The translations under genes and the position numbers were made by a program. 5,205 bases of DNA from a bacterium (lineage in GTDB: Bacteria > Gemmatimonadota > Gemmatimonadetes > Gemmatimonadales > Gemmatimonadaceae). The stretch is taken from NCBI GenBank assembly GCA_021802745.1, contig JAJZRK010000079.1:1-5205 (forward strand). Reading direction: 5' to 3'. How positions within the stretch are numbered: position 1 is the first letter of the stretch; every line of letters starts with the position of its first letter. The notes beneath the pieces were generated by a model. It had not been told where the DNA came from. It did no database searches and worked only from the letters and a program-made list of their open reading frames with translations. Positions 1 to 5,054 of the stretch are shown here, piece by piece.

Positions 1-158
1 AACTGCCACCCATTGCGGCGGCCCGTGCCCGCCAACGCCCCGTCGAGAAAACGCCCCACCCGGGCGCGGGGCTCGGGATGCGTGACGAACGTCCCGATGC
101 GCGCCGCCACCGTCGCCAGCTCCCGCGCCCACCCCGCCGCCAGTTGCTGCTCGCGCAT
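1..158 (-). CDS. IS701-family transposase, N-terminal part, cut by the window edge
   Basis: Reading leftward from ATG at 158-156, 52 codons stay open to the window edge. The translation begins MREQQLAAGWARELATVAAR and ends GTGRRNGWQ. The segment RFLDGALAG...RRNGWQ matches the start of IS701-type DDE transposases, which share a conserved 'RK-NGWQLAE'-like motif near residue 50 (family knowledge). The catalytic DDE residues lie outside the window, so I cannot tell whether the enzyme is intact. A GGAG sits 7 bases before the ATG. A GTG two codons upstream (164-162) is an alternative start, and the frame is closed further upstream by TGA. The gene points away from the ribosomal operon and belongs to a mobile element inserted just downstream of rplI. 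Confidence 0.75.
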   Translation of the reverse strand, partial: MREQQLAAGWARELATVAARIGTFVTHPEPRARVGRFLDGALAGTGRRNGWQ

Positions 159-224
159 CGCCACGCTCCGGTCGTCGTTACCAGAGCGACGCGTGAACCG
201 TCATGGGTGCAACTGTAGTATTAG
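159..224. mobile_element. Probable terminus of the IS701-type element with a candidate TTAG target site
   Basis: The 62 bases upstream of the transposase start contain the sequence GGGTGCAACTGTAGTA (205-220), immediately followed by TTAG (221-224). IS701-type elements are known to insert at short YTAR targets and duplicate 4 bp. TTAG fits YTAR, so the element may end near 220. The other IS end and the second TTAG copy lie outside the window, so neither the inverted repeat nor the duplication can be confirmed. Confidence 0.4.
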
Positions 225-264
225 AACGCAGCACGGGGAGCGCGCCCAAGCCCGCCCCCCGTCC

Positions 265-396
265 GTTGTCTCTCTGTTGTTTCTCTGTTGTCTCTCTGTT
301 GTCTCTCTGTTGTCTCTCTGTTGTCTCTCTGTTGTCTCTCTGTTGTCTCTCTGTTGTCTCTCTGTTGTCTCTCTGTTGTCTCTCTGTAGTTTCTCA
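265..396. repeat. 11-bp minisatellite, 11 full units plus one degenerate unit
   Basis: The unit GTTGTCTCTCT repeats head to tail at exactly 11-bp spacing from 265 to 385. Ten of the eleven copies are identical; the second (276-286) has one C-to-T change. A twelfth, decayed copy (GTAGTTTCTCA, 386-396) ends inside rplI, and its last three bases are the complement of the rplI TGA stop. On the operon's RNA strand the unit reads AGAGAGACAAC, purine-rich and with little self-complementarity. There is no sign of spacers, so it is not a CRISPR array. Near identity of the copies points to recent expansion by slippage or unequal exchange. Function unknown. Confidence 0.95.
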
Positions 397-837
397 GCCC
401 TTAATGACCCAGACCTTGATCTCCGGCTTCACATCGGCATGCAGGCGGATGCCCACCTTGTACACGCCGAGCGCCTTGATCGGCTCGTGCAGGTCAATCT
501 GGCGTTTTTCGACATGAACGCCCTGCGCCTCGAGCTGCGCGGCGATGTCGGCCGACGTCACCGACCCGAAGAGCTTGCCTTCCTCGCCGACGCGCGCGGC
601 GAAGGTGAGGGAGATGGGCTCGATCCTGGCCGCAAACTCCTCGGCCGCGCTGCGGCGCGAGTTCTCCGCCGCCTCGAGCGTCGCCTTTTCCTGGGCGATG
701 CGCTTCTTGTTGCCCGGCGTGGCCTCGTACGCGATGCCGCGCGGGAGCAGGAAGTTGCGCGCGTAGCCCGCCGACACCTTCACGATGTCGCCGGGATGCC
801 CGAGTTTTTCCACCGCTTCTCGCAGAATGACTTCCAT
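394..837 (-). CDS. rplI: Ribosomal protein bL9
   Basis: A 147-residue protein, normal length for bL9, a 50S subunit protein that binds 23S rRNA near the base of the L1 stalk. The N-terminal domain shows the family signature: MEVILRE at 1-7, PGDIVKV at 15-21 and GYARNFLLPRG at 24-34. A charged linker helix spans about residues 40-75, and a C-terminal domain (KLFGSVTSADIA ... KVWVIKG) follows. I chose ATG at 837 because bL9 proteins begin M-(K/E)-V-I-L; a TTG four codons earlier (849) would add MGFP without family support. The gene starts 15 bases after the DUF2232 gene stops and is last in the S6 operon. Its TGA stop lies inside a decayed copy of the 11-bp repeat, and no hairpin-plus-T terminator is visible after it. 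Confidence 0.97.
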   Translation of the reverse strand: MEVILREAVEKLGHPGDIVKVSAGYARNFLLPRGIAYEATPGNKKRIAQEKATLEAAENSRRSAAEEFAARIEPISLTFAARVGEEGKLFGSVTSADIAAQLEAQGVHVEKRQIDLHEPIKALGVYKVGIRLHADVKPEIKVWVIKG

Positions 838-852
838 CGGAAACCCCAACGT

Positions 853-1890
853 TCAGGTTGACGGGCGCGTCCGGCGACGCCAATCCAGCCACGTGTCGCC
901 CAAGCCGAGCCCCAAGAATATCACGCCGGCCGCGCCGGCGAACAGCACCGACGCCCCGACCAGAACGACCGTCATCACGCGCCCCGGCGCCAGGAGGAAC
1001 AGCGCCACGCCGGCTCCGCGGAGCGCATACAGCGCGCCGAAGAAGACCAGCAGGTTCGCGCCCAGGTCCCGGGCAGCATCCAGGCCAGGCACCACCACCA
1101 GCAGAAGCCCGCCGACCAGCCCCCAGATGAACTGATCGTCGAACCGGAACTCCCGCAGCCGCGCGAGCGGGGCGCCGAGGCGCGCGCGTCCCACCCGATG
1201 GTACAACGCCCAGGCGAGCCCGAGCGCGGCCAGCGTTTCCAGCGCCAGCAGGGCCGGGAAGAGCGACGGCGAGCGCTCGGCGAGCCCGCGCACCATCACC
1301 CGCTGCTCGTCCAGCGTCCGTTCGAACCAGGCCGCCGATTCGGCGTTGGTCGCACGGAAATCCTGCCAGTCCTTCGACGTCAGCCGGACCTTCCAGTCCG
1401 CGTCGAACGCATCGGCCCGACGCATCACCTCACCGGCGACGACCTGCGTGACCCGCGACGCTCCACCCGATACCGCAAGCGTCGAGAGTCCACCCACCAC
1501 GAGCGCCAATCCCAGCGTGGCGAGGGCGCGCGGCAGGAAGGGCCGATTCGGCCAGACCAGCGCCCACACCGCAAACGACACCGCCACCAGCACGCCCCAG
1601 CCCCGCGCGAGGAGCGAGTAATCGGTGCGCACCGCCCCCGCCGCGACCACCCAGGCGGCGAAGGCCACCCAGATCACGGCGAGCAGGAGCCGCCCGCCGG
1701 CCTTCCACCCCGCGAGCGCGCAGGCGGCGAGCACGGGGACCAGCACCAGCGCCGTTTCCGCAACCGGGAAGACCACCGAGAACGGTGGCATCGCCGGCAG
1801 CAGCAACAGCAGGGCAAGTCCGCCGACGACGCTTCGCCAGCCGCGTTCGCGGGGAACCGCTGGCGTGGGCTCGACGACGGGAGCAGTCAC
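853..1890 (-). CDS. DUF2232 family polytopic membrane protein
   Basis: A 345-residue, strongly hydrophobic protein. Several membrane segments are visible: about 22-62 (two), 68-86, 97-112 and 121-140, then a hydrophilic loop (about 141-210, containing KDWQDFRATNAESAAWFERT), then about 210-230, 253-275 and two more to about residue 330, ending in a basic tail (DWRRRTRPST). The C-terminal half, with FRFDDQFIWGL and an NLLVFFGALYALRG stretch, is typical of DUF2232, a family often encoded beside S18 and L9. Its molecular role is not established. The GTG start at 1890 directly abuts the rpsR TAA stop, so expression probably depends on translational coupling. Calling it a transporter component would be a guess. 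Confidence 0.85.
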   Translation of the reverse strand: MTAPVVEPTPAVPRERGWRSVVGGLALLLLLPAMPPFSVVFPVAETALVLVPVLAACALAGWKAGGRLLLAVIWVAFAAWVVAAGAVRTDYSLLARGWGVLVAVSFAVWALVWPNRPFLPRALATLGLALVVGGLSTLAVSGGASRVTQVVAGEVMRRADAFDADWKVRLTSKDWQDFRATNAESAAWFERTLDEQRVMVRGLAERSPSLFPALLALETLAALGLAWALYHRVGRARLGAPLARLREFRFDDQFIWGLVGGLLLVVVPGLDAARDLGANLLVFFGALYALRGAGVALFLLAPGRVMTVVLVGASVLFAGAAGVIFLGLGLGDTWLDWRRRTRPST

Positions 1891-2112
1891 TTACGGCGTC
1901 TGCCCGCGTGTGTACGGCAACAGCGCGAGATAGCGCGCCTTCTTGATGGCGCTCGCGAGTTGGCGCTGGTGACGCGCGCAGGTGCCGCTGAGGCGGCTCG
2001 GCAGGATCTTGCCGTTGTCGGTGACGAAGCGCGACAGGAAGCGCTCGTCCTTGTAGTCCACGTGGCGGATGCGGAGCTCATCCATGGGGCACGTCTTTCT
2101 CTGGCGGCGCAT
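1891..2112 (-). CDS. rpsR: Ribosomal protein bS18
   Basis: A 73-residue protein of normal length for bS18, which pairs with S6 on the platform of the 30S subunit. The core [14 protein letters not shown] ... [10 protein letters not shown] ... [20 protein letters not shown] is unmistakable. The ATG start shares one base with the rpsF TAA stop (TAATG at 2114-2110), so S6 and S18 are probably made by coupled translation in matched amounts. Zinc-binding members of the family carry C-x2-C near the N-terminus and C-x2-H later. Here the residues are C8-P-M-D11 and C45-A-R-H48, so one cysteine is replaced by aspartate. Confidence 0.97.
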   Translation of the reverse strand: MRRQRKTCPMDELRIRHVDYKDERFLSRFVTDNGKILPSRLSGTCARHQRQLASAIKKARYLALLPYTRGQTP

Positions 2113-2474
2113 TATTCGTCGTCCTCGTCGTCATCGTCACGGGCCCGCTTGGCGGCGAGCTGCTCTTCGGTCATGGGCGGGGCGCCGAGCTCATGCTCGT
2201 GGATCGAGATGAGGTAGCGGACCACGGCGTCATCGAGCTTGAGCGAACGCTCGAACTCGGGGAGCACCTTGCCGTCGGCCTTGAAGCGGGCGACGACGTA
2301 GTACCCCGTCTCGCGCTTGCCGATCTTGTAGGCGAGCTGGCGACGTCCCCAGTGGTTGAGCGCAATCTCGCCGTCGGCGCTGAGGAGCGCGTGGTGCTTG
2401 GCGATCTTGTCATTGATGGCGGCGTCTTCGAGCGTCGAGTCGAAGACGTAGACCGCCTCGTATTCACGAGTCAC
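2112..2474 (-). CDS. rpsF: Ribosomal protein bS6
   Basis: S6 binds S18 and 16S rRNA in the 30S platform. The 120-residue product contains the S6 fold: [14 protein letters not shown] at the start, [21 protein letters not shown] in the middle and [10 protein letters not shown] before the tail. The C-terminus is a strongly acidic tail ([11 protein letters not shown]) of the sort seen in many S6 proteins. I place the start at GTG 2474. The strong AGGAGG (2490-2485) lies 10 bases upstream of it, whereas the in-frame TTG at 2483 has only one base of spacing and could not be used normally. It is the first gene of the rpsF-rpsR-DUF2232-rplI operon, downstream of a clear promoter. Confidence 0.97.
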   Translation of the reverse strand: MTREYEAVYVFDSTLEDAAINDKIAKHHALLSADGEIALNHWGRRQLAYKIGKRETGYYVVARFKADGKVLPEFERSLKLDDAVVRYLISIHEHELGAPPMTEEQLAAKRARDDDDEDDE

Positions 2475-2484
2475 GGATGGCAAT

Positions 2485-2490
2485 CCTCCT
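2485..2490 (-). promoter_or_regulatory. Shine-Dalgarno AGGAGG of rpsF
   Basis: A full AGGAGG on the minus strand. Its distance of 10 bases to GTG 2474, against one base to TTG 2483, is what decides the rpsF start. Confidence 0.8.
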
Positions 2491-2503
2491 TTGGTCGTTC
2501 ATG

Positions 2504-2530
2504 CCCCCCGCGGGTTGCCGACGCGGGGGG
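2504..2530 (-). promoter_or_regulatory. GC-only hairpin in the rpsF leader
   Basis: In the rpsF mRNA leader, nine bases CCCCCCGCG pair perfectly with CGCGGGGGG around a nine-base loop (UCGGCAACC). The hairpin ends 13 bases before the Shine-Dalgarno. S6:S18 complexes are known to bind structured rpsF leaders in several bacteria and repress their own operon. Position and strength make this hairpin a candidate for that role, but I cannot align it to the published motif here. No T-run follows, so it is not a standard terminator. Confidence 0.5.
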
Positions 2531-2537
2531 AGGCAAG

Positions 2538-2553
2538 GCGGCTGAATTGCCGC
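2538..2553 (-). promoter_or_regulatory. Second small stem-loop in the rpsF leader
   Basis: On the rpsF RNA strand GCGGC (2553-2549) pairs with GCCGC (2542-2538) around the six-base loop AAUUCA. It lies 8 bases upstream of the larger hairpin and could stack on it or compete with it. In particular GGCAA at 2551-2547 could instead pair with UUGCC at 2536-2532. Confidence 0.3.
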
Positions 2554-2570
2554 GTTGTGTTGAGCCTTGA

Positions 2571-2599
2571 AGTTTACCCCAGCGTGGAGCCCGGGTCAA
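2571..2599 (-). promoter_or_regulatory. Sigma70-like promoter of the rpsF operon
   Basis: On the minus strand a -35 box TTGACC (2599-2594, 5 of 6 to consensus) and a -10 box TAAACT (2576-2571, 4 of 6) are separated by exactly 17 bases. Transcription would begin near 2564, giving a leader of about 90 bases before GTG 2474 that contains both stem-loops. It is the best promoter match I found in the window. Confidence 0.75.
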
Positions 2600-2661
2600 C
2601 TGAGCGCGGACGCCGAGGGGCGCGTCGTCAACCGGATGCCATGGCGCAGTCCGGCCCTCCG

Positions 2662-2693
2662 CTCTGCCCCCCGCGTGCGCAGAGGGCTAATCT
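2662..2693 (+). promoter_or_regulatory. Weak candidate promoter/operator upstream of the lasso B1 gene
   Basis: TAATCT at 2688-2693 fits the loose TANNNT -10 pattern and lies 9 bases before ATG 2703. No Shine-Dalgarno sequence is present before that ATG, so a near-leaderless transcript is possible. A 6-bp inverted repeat, CTCTGC (2662-2667) and GCAGAG (2679-2684), sits where the -35 region would be and could bind a regulator. No -35 box is recognisable. This is suggestive only. Confidence 0.25.
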
Positions 2694-2702
2694 TCTGCTG
2701 CC

Positions 2703-3002
2703 ATGCCAAGCGCACTGACCCTGGCCGACGTTGTCGTCGCCTCCGAAGACCAGGTCGCCGCCGACCTTTCGGGCGAGGTGATCATCCTGGGCATGCGTGA
2801 GGGCGCCTATTTCAGCGTGTCGGACGTGGCGGCGCGCATCTGGGAGCTGGTGCAGGCGCCGCACCGGCTCTCGGACCTCGTGGCGACGCTCATGTCCGAG
2901 TATGACGTCAGCGCAGAGGCCTGCGCCGCCGAGGTGTTGGCCTTCGTCGAGGAGCTCGCCGCGCGCGGGCTCGTGGTGCGGCGTGTCGAACCCCCTGCGT
3001 AG
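2703..3002 (+). CDS. PqqD-family RiPP recognition element (lasso B1-like)
   Basis: A 99-residue protein of normal PqqD length. Residues 24-50 (GEVIILGMREGAYFSVSDVAARIWELV) follow the PqqD pattern: beta strands, an aromatic pair Y36-F37, then a helix with W47. A second winged-helix half follows (residues 55-95: LSDLVATLMSEYDV ... AAEVLAFVEELAARGLVV). In lasso-peptide pathways this stand-alone domain, called B1 or RRE, binds the precursor's leader and presents it to the B2 protease; it has no catalytic site of its own. The next gene is a B2 protein overlapping it by 20 bases, which fixes the lasso assignment rather than a PQQ one. It is transcribed divergently from the rpsF operon. ATG 2703 is chosen for family length, although no Shine-Dalgarno is visible. 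Confidence 0.88.
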   Translation: MPSALTLADVVVASEDQVAADLSGEVIILGMREGAYFSVSDVAARIWELVQAPHRLSDLVATLMSEYDVSAEACAAEVLAFVEELAARGLVVRRVEPPA

Positions 3003-3495
3003 GTTCGCGGCGCTGTCCTCCGGCGAACGGTGGCTCGCGATGCGCGCGCTGGGCACCCTGGTGATGGTCCGGCTGCTGCTTGCGTTCCTCGCGTTCGGCC
3101 GGGTGCGTGCCGTCGTGGAGTGGCTCTCGGCCGCGCCGATCGGTGCGCCCGACGTCGCCCGCGCCCAGGCCGTTCGACGCGCGGTGGCCCGGGCCGCGCG
3201 CGCACTGCCCGGCAGCCATTGCCTCCCGCGGGCCCTCACGGCCGAAGTGCTGCTGCGGCGCCAACGGCAGCCGGTTCGCGTGTCCATCGGCATCGCCCCC
3301 AACGGCGCGCCGCTCGACGCGCACGCCTGGACGGAGAGCGCCGGCGAGTTGGTAACGGGCGAGAGCGAGGACCTGCACACATACAAGACGCTGGCCGTCT
3401 TCGGCGCCGGACCCGTCGAATACCCTGGCGCTGAGCGTGGCGCCGGCCGCGGCGTTGACCCTGGCGCCGATGGCGACGCCGACGGGGCGCCATGA
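2983..3495 (+). CDS. Lasso peptide B2 leader peptidase, transglutaminase-like
   Basis: A 170-residue protein. Its N-terminus RFAALSSGERWLAMRALGTLVMVRLLL is the helical entry typical of lasso B2 proteins. The catalytic core follows: GSHCLPRALTAEVLLRR with Cys80 and LDAHAWTE with His114, the Cys-His pair of transglutaminase-like proteases (Transglut_core3). The usual third residue, an Asp about 12 positions after the His, is not obvious: Gly126-Glu127 lie there, and Asp112 precedes the His. B2 removes the precursor leader before ring closure. The start is GTG 2983, overlapping the B1 gene by 20 bases, because the family's SxGERW motif lies before the first in-frame ATG (3040). The last 26 residues are a Gly/Ala/Asp-rich tail beyond the normal end (LAVFG). 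The stop overlaps the next gene (ATGA at 3492-3495). Confidence 0.88.
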   Translation: MSNPLRRFAALSSGERWLAMRALGTLVMVRLLLAFLAFGRVRAVVEWLSAAPIGAPDVARAQAVRRAVARAARALPGSHCLPRALTAEVLLRRQRQPVRVSIGIAPNGAPLDAHAWTESAGELVTGESEDLHTYKTLAVFGAGPVEYPGAERGAGRGVDPGADGDADGAP

Positions 3496-4658
3496 GCTAC
3501 ACGCTTGAGGATTACGTGGTGATGGTCGGCGACCGTCACCGCACCGAGGCCTACGCGCGCGCCCTGGAGCACCTGGTGACGCACGAGTCGGTGGTGCTCG
3601 ATCTCGGCGCCGGCTTCGGGTTCTTCGCGATCCTCGCCGCACGACTCGGTGCACGGCATGCCTACGCCATCGAAACCAACGACGCGATCGGGCTCGGTCC
3701 CGCGCTCGCCCGTGCCAACGGCGTCGCCGACCGCGTGACGTTCATACAGGGTGATCCGCGCCAGGTGACGCTCCCCGAACGGGCGAGCGTGCTGGTGGAG
3801 GACATTCGCGGCATCCTGCCACTGCATCAGGAGCGCATCAGGCTGTTGCGCGATGCCCGCGAGCGCCTGTTGCAGGACGGCGCAACGCTCGTCGCCGTGC
3901 GCGATCGCCTCTGGGCGGCACCGGCGCGCCAGCCGGCCACGATGCGCGATGACCTGCACACCATCGCCGCCAATCAGCACGGTGTGGATCTCAGCAGCTT
4001 GCGGACGAGGCTCCTGGCCGCGTCTCGCCGAGGCAAGCTGCGGCCAGAGGATCTCCTGCTGCCGGGAGCAGGACTCGGCGACCTTGAGCTGACGACCGTC
4101 ACCGATCCGCACTTTGAGGGGACGGCCCGATGGACGACCGTTGAGCCGATCGCGGCCGACGGCTTTGCGCTGTGGTTCGATGCGGAACTCGCGGGCGGCG
4201 AGGGTTTCTCGACACGCCCGGGACCCGAACAAACCGTTCATGGCTGCCTGTACCTGCCGTTGCACGAGCCGCTCTCGCTGCCTGCGCACGCTGACCTCTC
4301 GCTCCGTTTCGTGGCGGTGCCGGTGAGCGGCGACTACGCGTGGGCGTGGGAAGTCGCGTGGGACGCGCAGGACGGGAGCGGCGTGCGTCGCAGGGCGCGG
4401 CAGTCCACACTTGGTGCGGTGACACTGACGCCCCTCAGACTGGCTGCCCGATCGGAGCTTCATCGGCCGGTGCTGGGTGGGGAAGGCCAGCGACTTCGCG
4501 AGGCGCTCTCGATGATTGACGGCCGCCAGACGTCCGGCGCCATCGCGTCGGCGCTGTTTGCAAAGTCCGAGCTGGGCTTCTCCACAGAGGCCGACGCGTT
4601 TGATTGGGTTCAGGACCTCTTGCCGCTGCTCACGGCAGCACCTCTCGAGCATTCCTGA
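3492..4658 (+). CDS. PRMT-type SAM methyltransferase with C-terminal winged-helix-like tail
   Basis: A 388-residue protein, probably cytoplasmic. Residues 8-21 match the PRMT entry signature (Y8, M11, D14, R17-T18 and A20-Y21, as in 'MLxDxxRTxAY'). SAM-binding motif I is LDLGAGFG at 36-43, followed by the strand ending YAIE61. The acidic loop that grips arginine in PRMTs appears as VED...LHQE, with E103 and E114, two residues wider than usual. The second half resembles the PRMT beta-barrel: ADGFALWFDAEL at 222-233 matches the 'GFxxWFDxEF' strand, but the expected THW motif reads TVHG (248-251). Residues 323-385 look like a winged helix of PqqD type, perhaps for binding a peptide leader. It overlaps the B2 gene by four bases and is surely co-expressed. 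Arginine methylation is an inference; other nucleophiles are possible. Confidence 0.8.
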   Translation: MSYTLEDYVVMVGDRHRTEAYARALEHLVTHESVVLDLGAGFGFFAILAARLGARHAYAIETNDAIGLGPALARANGVADRVTFIQGDPRQVTLPERASVLVEDIRGILPLHQERIRLLRDARERLLQDGATLVAVRDRLWAAPARQPATMRDDLHTIAANQHGVDLSSLRTRLLAASRRGKLRPEDLLLPGAGLGDLELTTVTDPHFEGTARWTTVEPIAADGFALWFDAELAGGEGFSTRPGPEQTVHGCLYLPLHEPLSLPAHADLSLRFVAVPVSGDYAWAWEVAWDAQDGSGVRRRARQSTLGAVTLTPLRLAARSELHRPVLGGEGQRLREALSMIDGRQTSGAIASALFAKSELGFSTEADAFDWVQDLLPLLTAAPLEHS

Positions 4659-4672
4659 GACGGCCCGTGGGA

Positions 4673-4701
4673 TTGCCTCGTATTGTGACAGCGTGTAATA
4701 T
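4673..4701 (+). promoter_or_regulatory. AT-rich promoter-like island downstream of the methyltransferase gene
   Basis: TTGCCT (4673-4678) and TAATAT (4696-4701) are spaced 17 bases apart, each 4 of 6 to the sigma70 consensus. An overlapping pair, TTGTGA (4683-4688) and TATATG (4705-4710) with 16-base spacing, is the alternative. About 30 bases here are much richer in A and T than anything else in the right half. It would drive the small ORFs that follow, apart from the B1-B2-methyltransferase operon. Confidence 0.45.
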
Positions 4702-4707
4702 TGTTAT

Positions 4708-4839
4708 ATGAGGCCGCGCTGTTCGTCCACGTGGCCGGATCGCATACAGGTGCAGGCTGCGTCGAAGCGCTGTTACGTAGTGGCATCGGGTGTCGCTGGC
4801 GTGGGCAACCATGCCTTCGCAGCCAGGGGGGTCAAATGA
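4708..4839 (+). CDS. Possible 43-codon leader ORF
   Basis: ATG 4708 opens a 43-residue frame (MRPRCSSTWPDRIQVQ...) that ends in a TGA overlapping the ATG of the next ORF (ATGA at 4836-4839). That overlap is typical of translational coupling. No family is recognised, no good ribosome site is seen and the length is not surprising for GC-rich DNA, so it may be chance. Confidence 0.2.
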   Translation: MRPRCSSTWPDRIQVQAASKRCYVVASGVAGVGNHAFAARGVK

Positions 4840-5054
4840 CGCGGGCTAGAATGTCAGTGGGCGATGATCCGATGTCGCCGGCCAGTGACGAAGCCGGAAT
4901 ACCGCGGAAAATCGGGAACGCTGGCGAGGCGCGGCCCCTTCGGCACTGGGGGTCTCCGCGGCTCGCGAGAATCGGCCTGGTACGCGAGTTGACAGCCAAG
5001 GTTGACTGGCGAGGACGAAACGACGGAGGACGTGGTTTCATGCGGCGCACGTAG
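4836..5054 (+). CDS. Candidate lasso-peptide precursor with RG-rich core
   Basis: A 72-residue ORF. Its leader end, WGSPRLARIGLVRELTAK (residues 38-55), has the lasso leader layout aromatic-x2-P-x-L-x3-G-x5-T-x-core at exact spacing: W38, P41, L43, G47 and T53. Thr at core position -2 is the hallmark of lasso precursors. The implied core, KVDWRGRNDGGRGFMRRT (55-72), has Asp at position 9, right for a nine-residue macrolactam ring with a nine-residue tail. Five arginines, several in RG context, suit the PRMT-like neighbour. Against it: the first core residue is Lys rather than Gly, the leader uses Trp for Tyr, and about 37 residues precede the motif. ATG 4836 follows AGGGGGG; ATG 4851 and 4872 are alternatives. 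Codon use is less GC-biased than in the neighbours, as in many precursor genes. Confidence 0.55.
   Translation: MTRARMSVGDDPMSPASDEAGIPRKIGNAGEARPLRHWGSPRLARIGLVRELTAKVDWRGRNDGGRGFMRRT

Noticed and set aside
265..396. CRISPR array
   Set aside because: Units are 11 bp with no spacers, too short and too uniform for a CRISPR.
13..861. A 282-codon plus-strand frame through the 11-bp repeats and antisense to rplI
   Set aside because: The LCCLSVVSLLS-type repeats arise because an 11-bp unit with no stop codon stays open in every frame. The rest is the complement of the transposase and rplI.
1198..2217. A 339-codon plus-strand frame antisense to the DUF2232 gene, rpsR and the rpsF 3' end
   Set aside because: Its composition (Arg, Gln, Glu, Pro, His) is that of a shadow frame, and the opposite strand holds well-supported genes.
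2504..2530. Rho-independent terminator
   Set aside because: No T-run follows the stem on either strand, and the hairpin lies inside the rpsF leader between the promoter and the ribosome site.
2628..4652. A 674-codon open frame on the minus strand across the lasso genes
   Set aside because: It lies antisense to three genes with clear family signatures, its translation is Arg/Gly/Ala/His-rich with no recognisable domain, and long open antisense frames are expected in GC-rich coding DNA.
4801..4870. Possible IS end, because GGGGGGTCAAATGACGC...AGAATGTCAGT has a familiar look of IS21-type flanks
   Set aside because: No inverted repeat or transposase fragment accompanies it, and the resemblance rests on memory only; the stretch is better used as the start of the candidate precursor.
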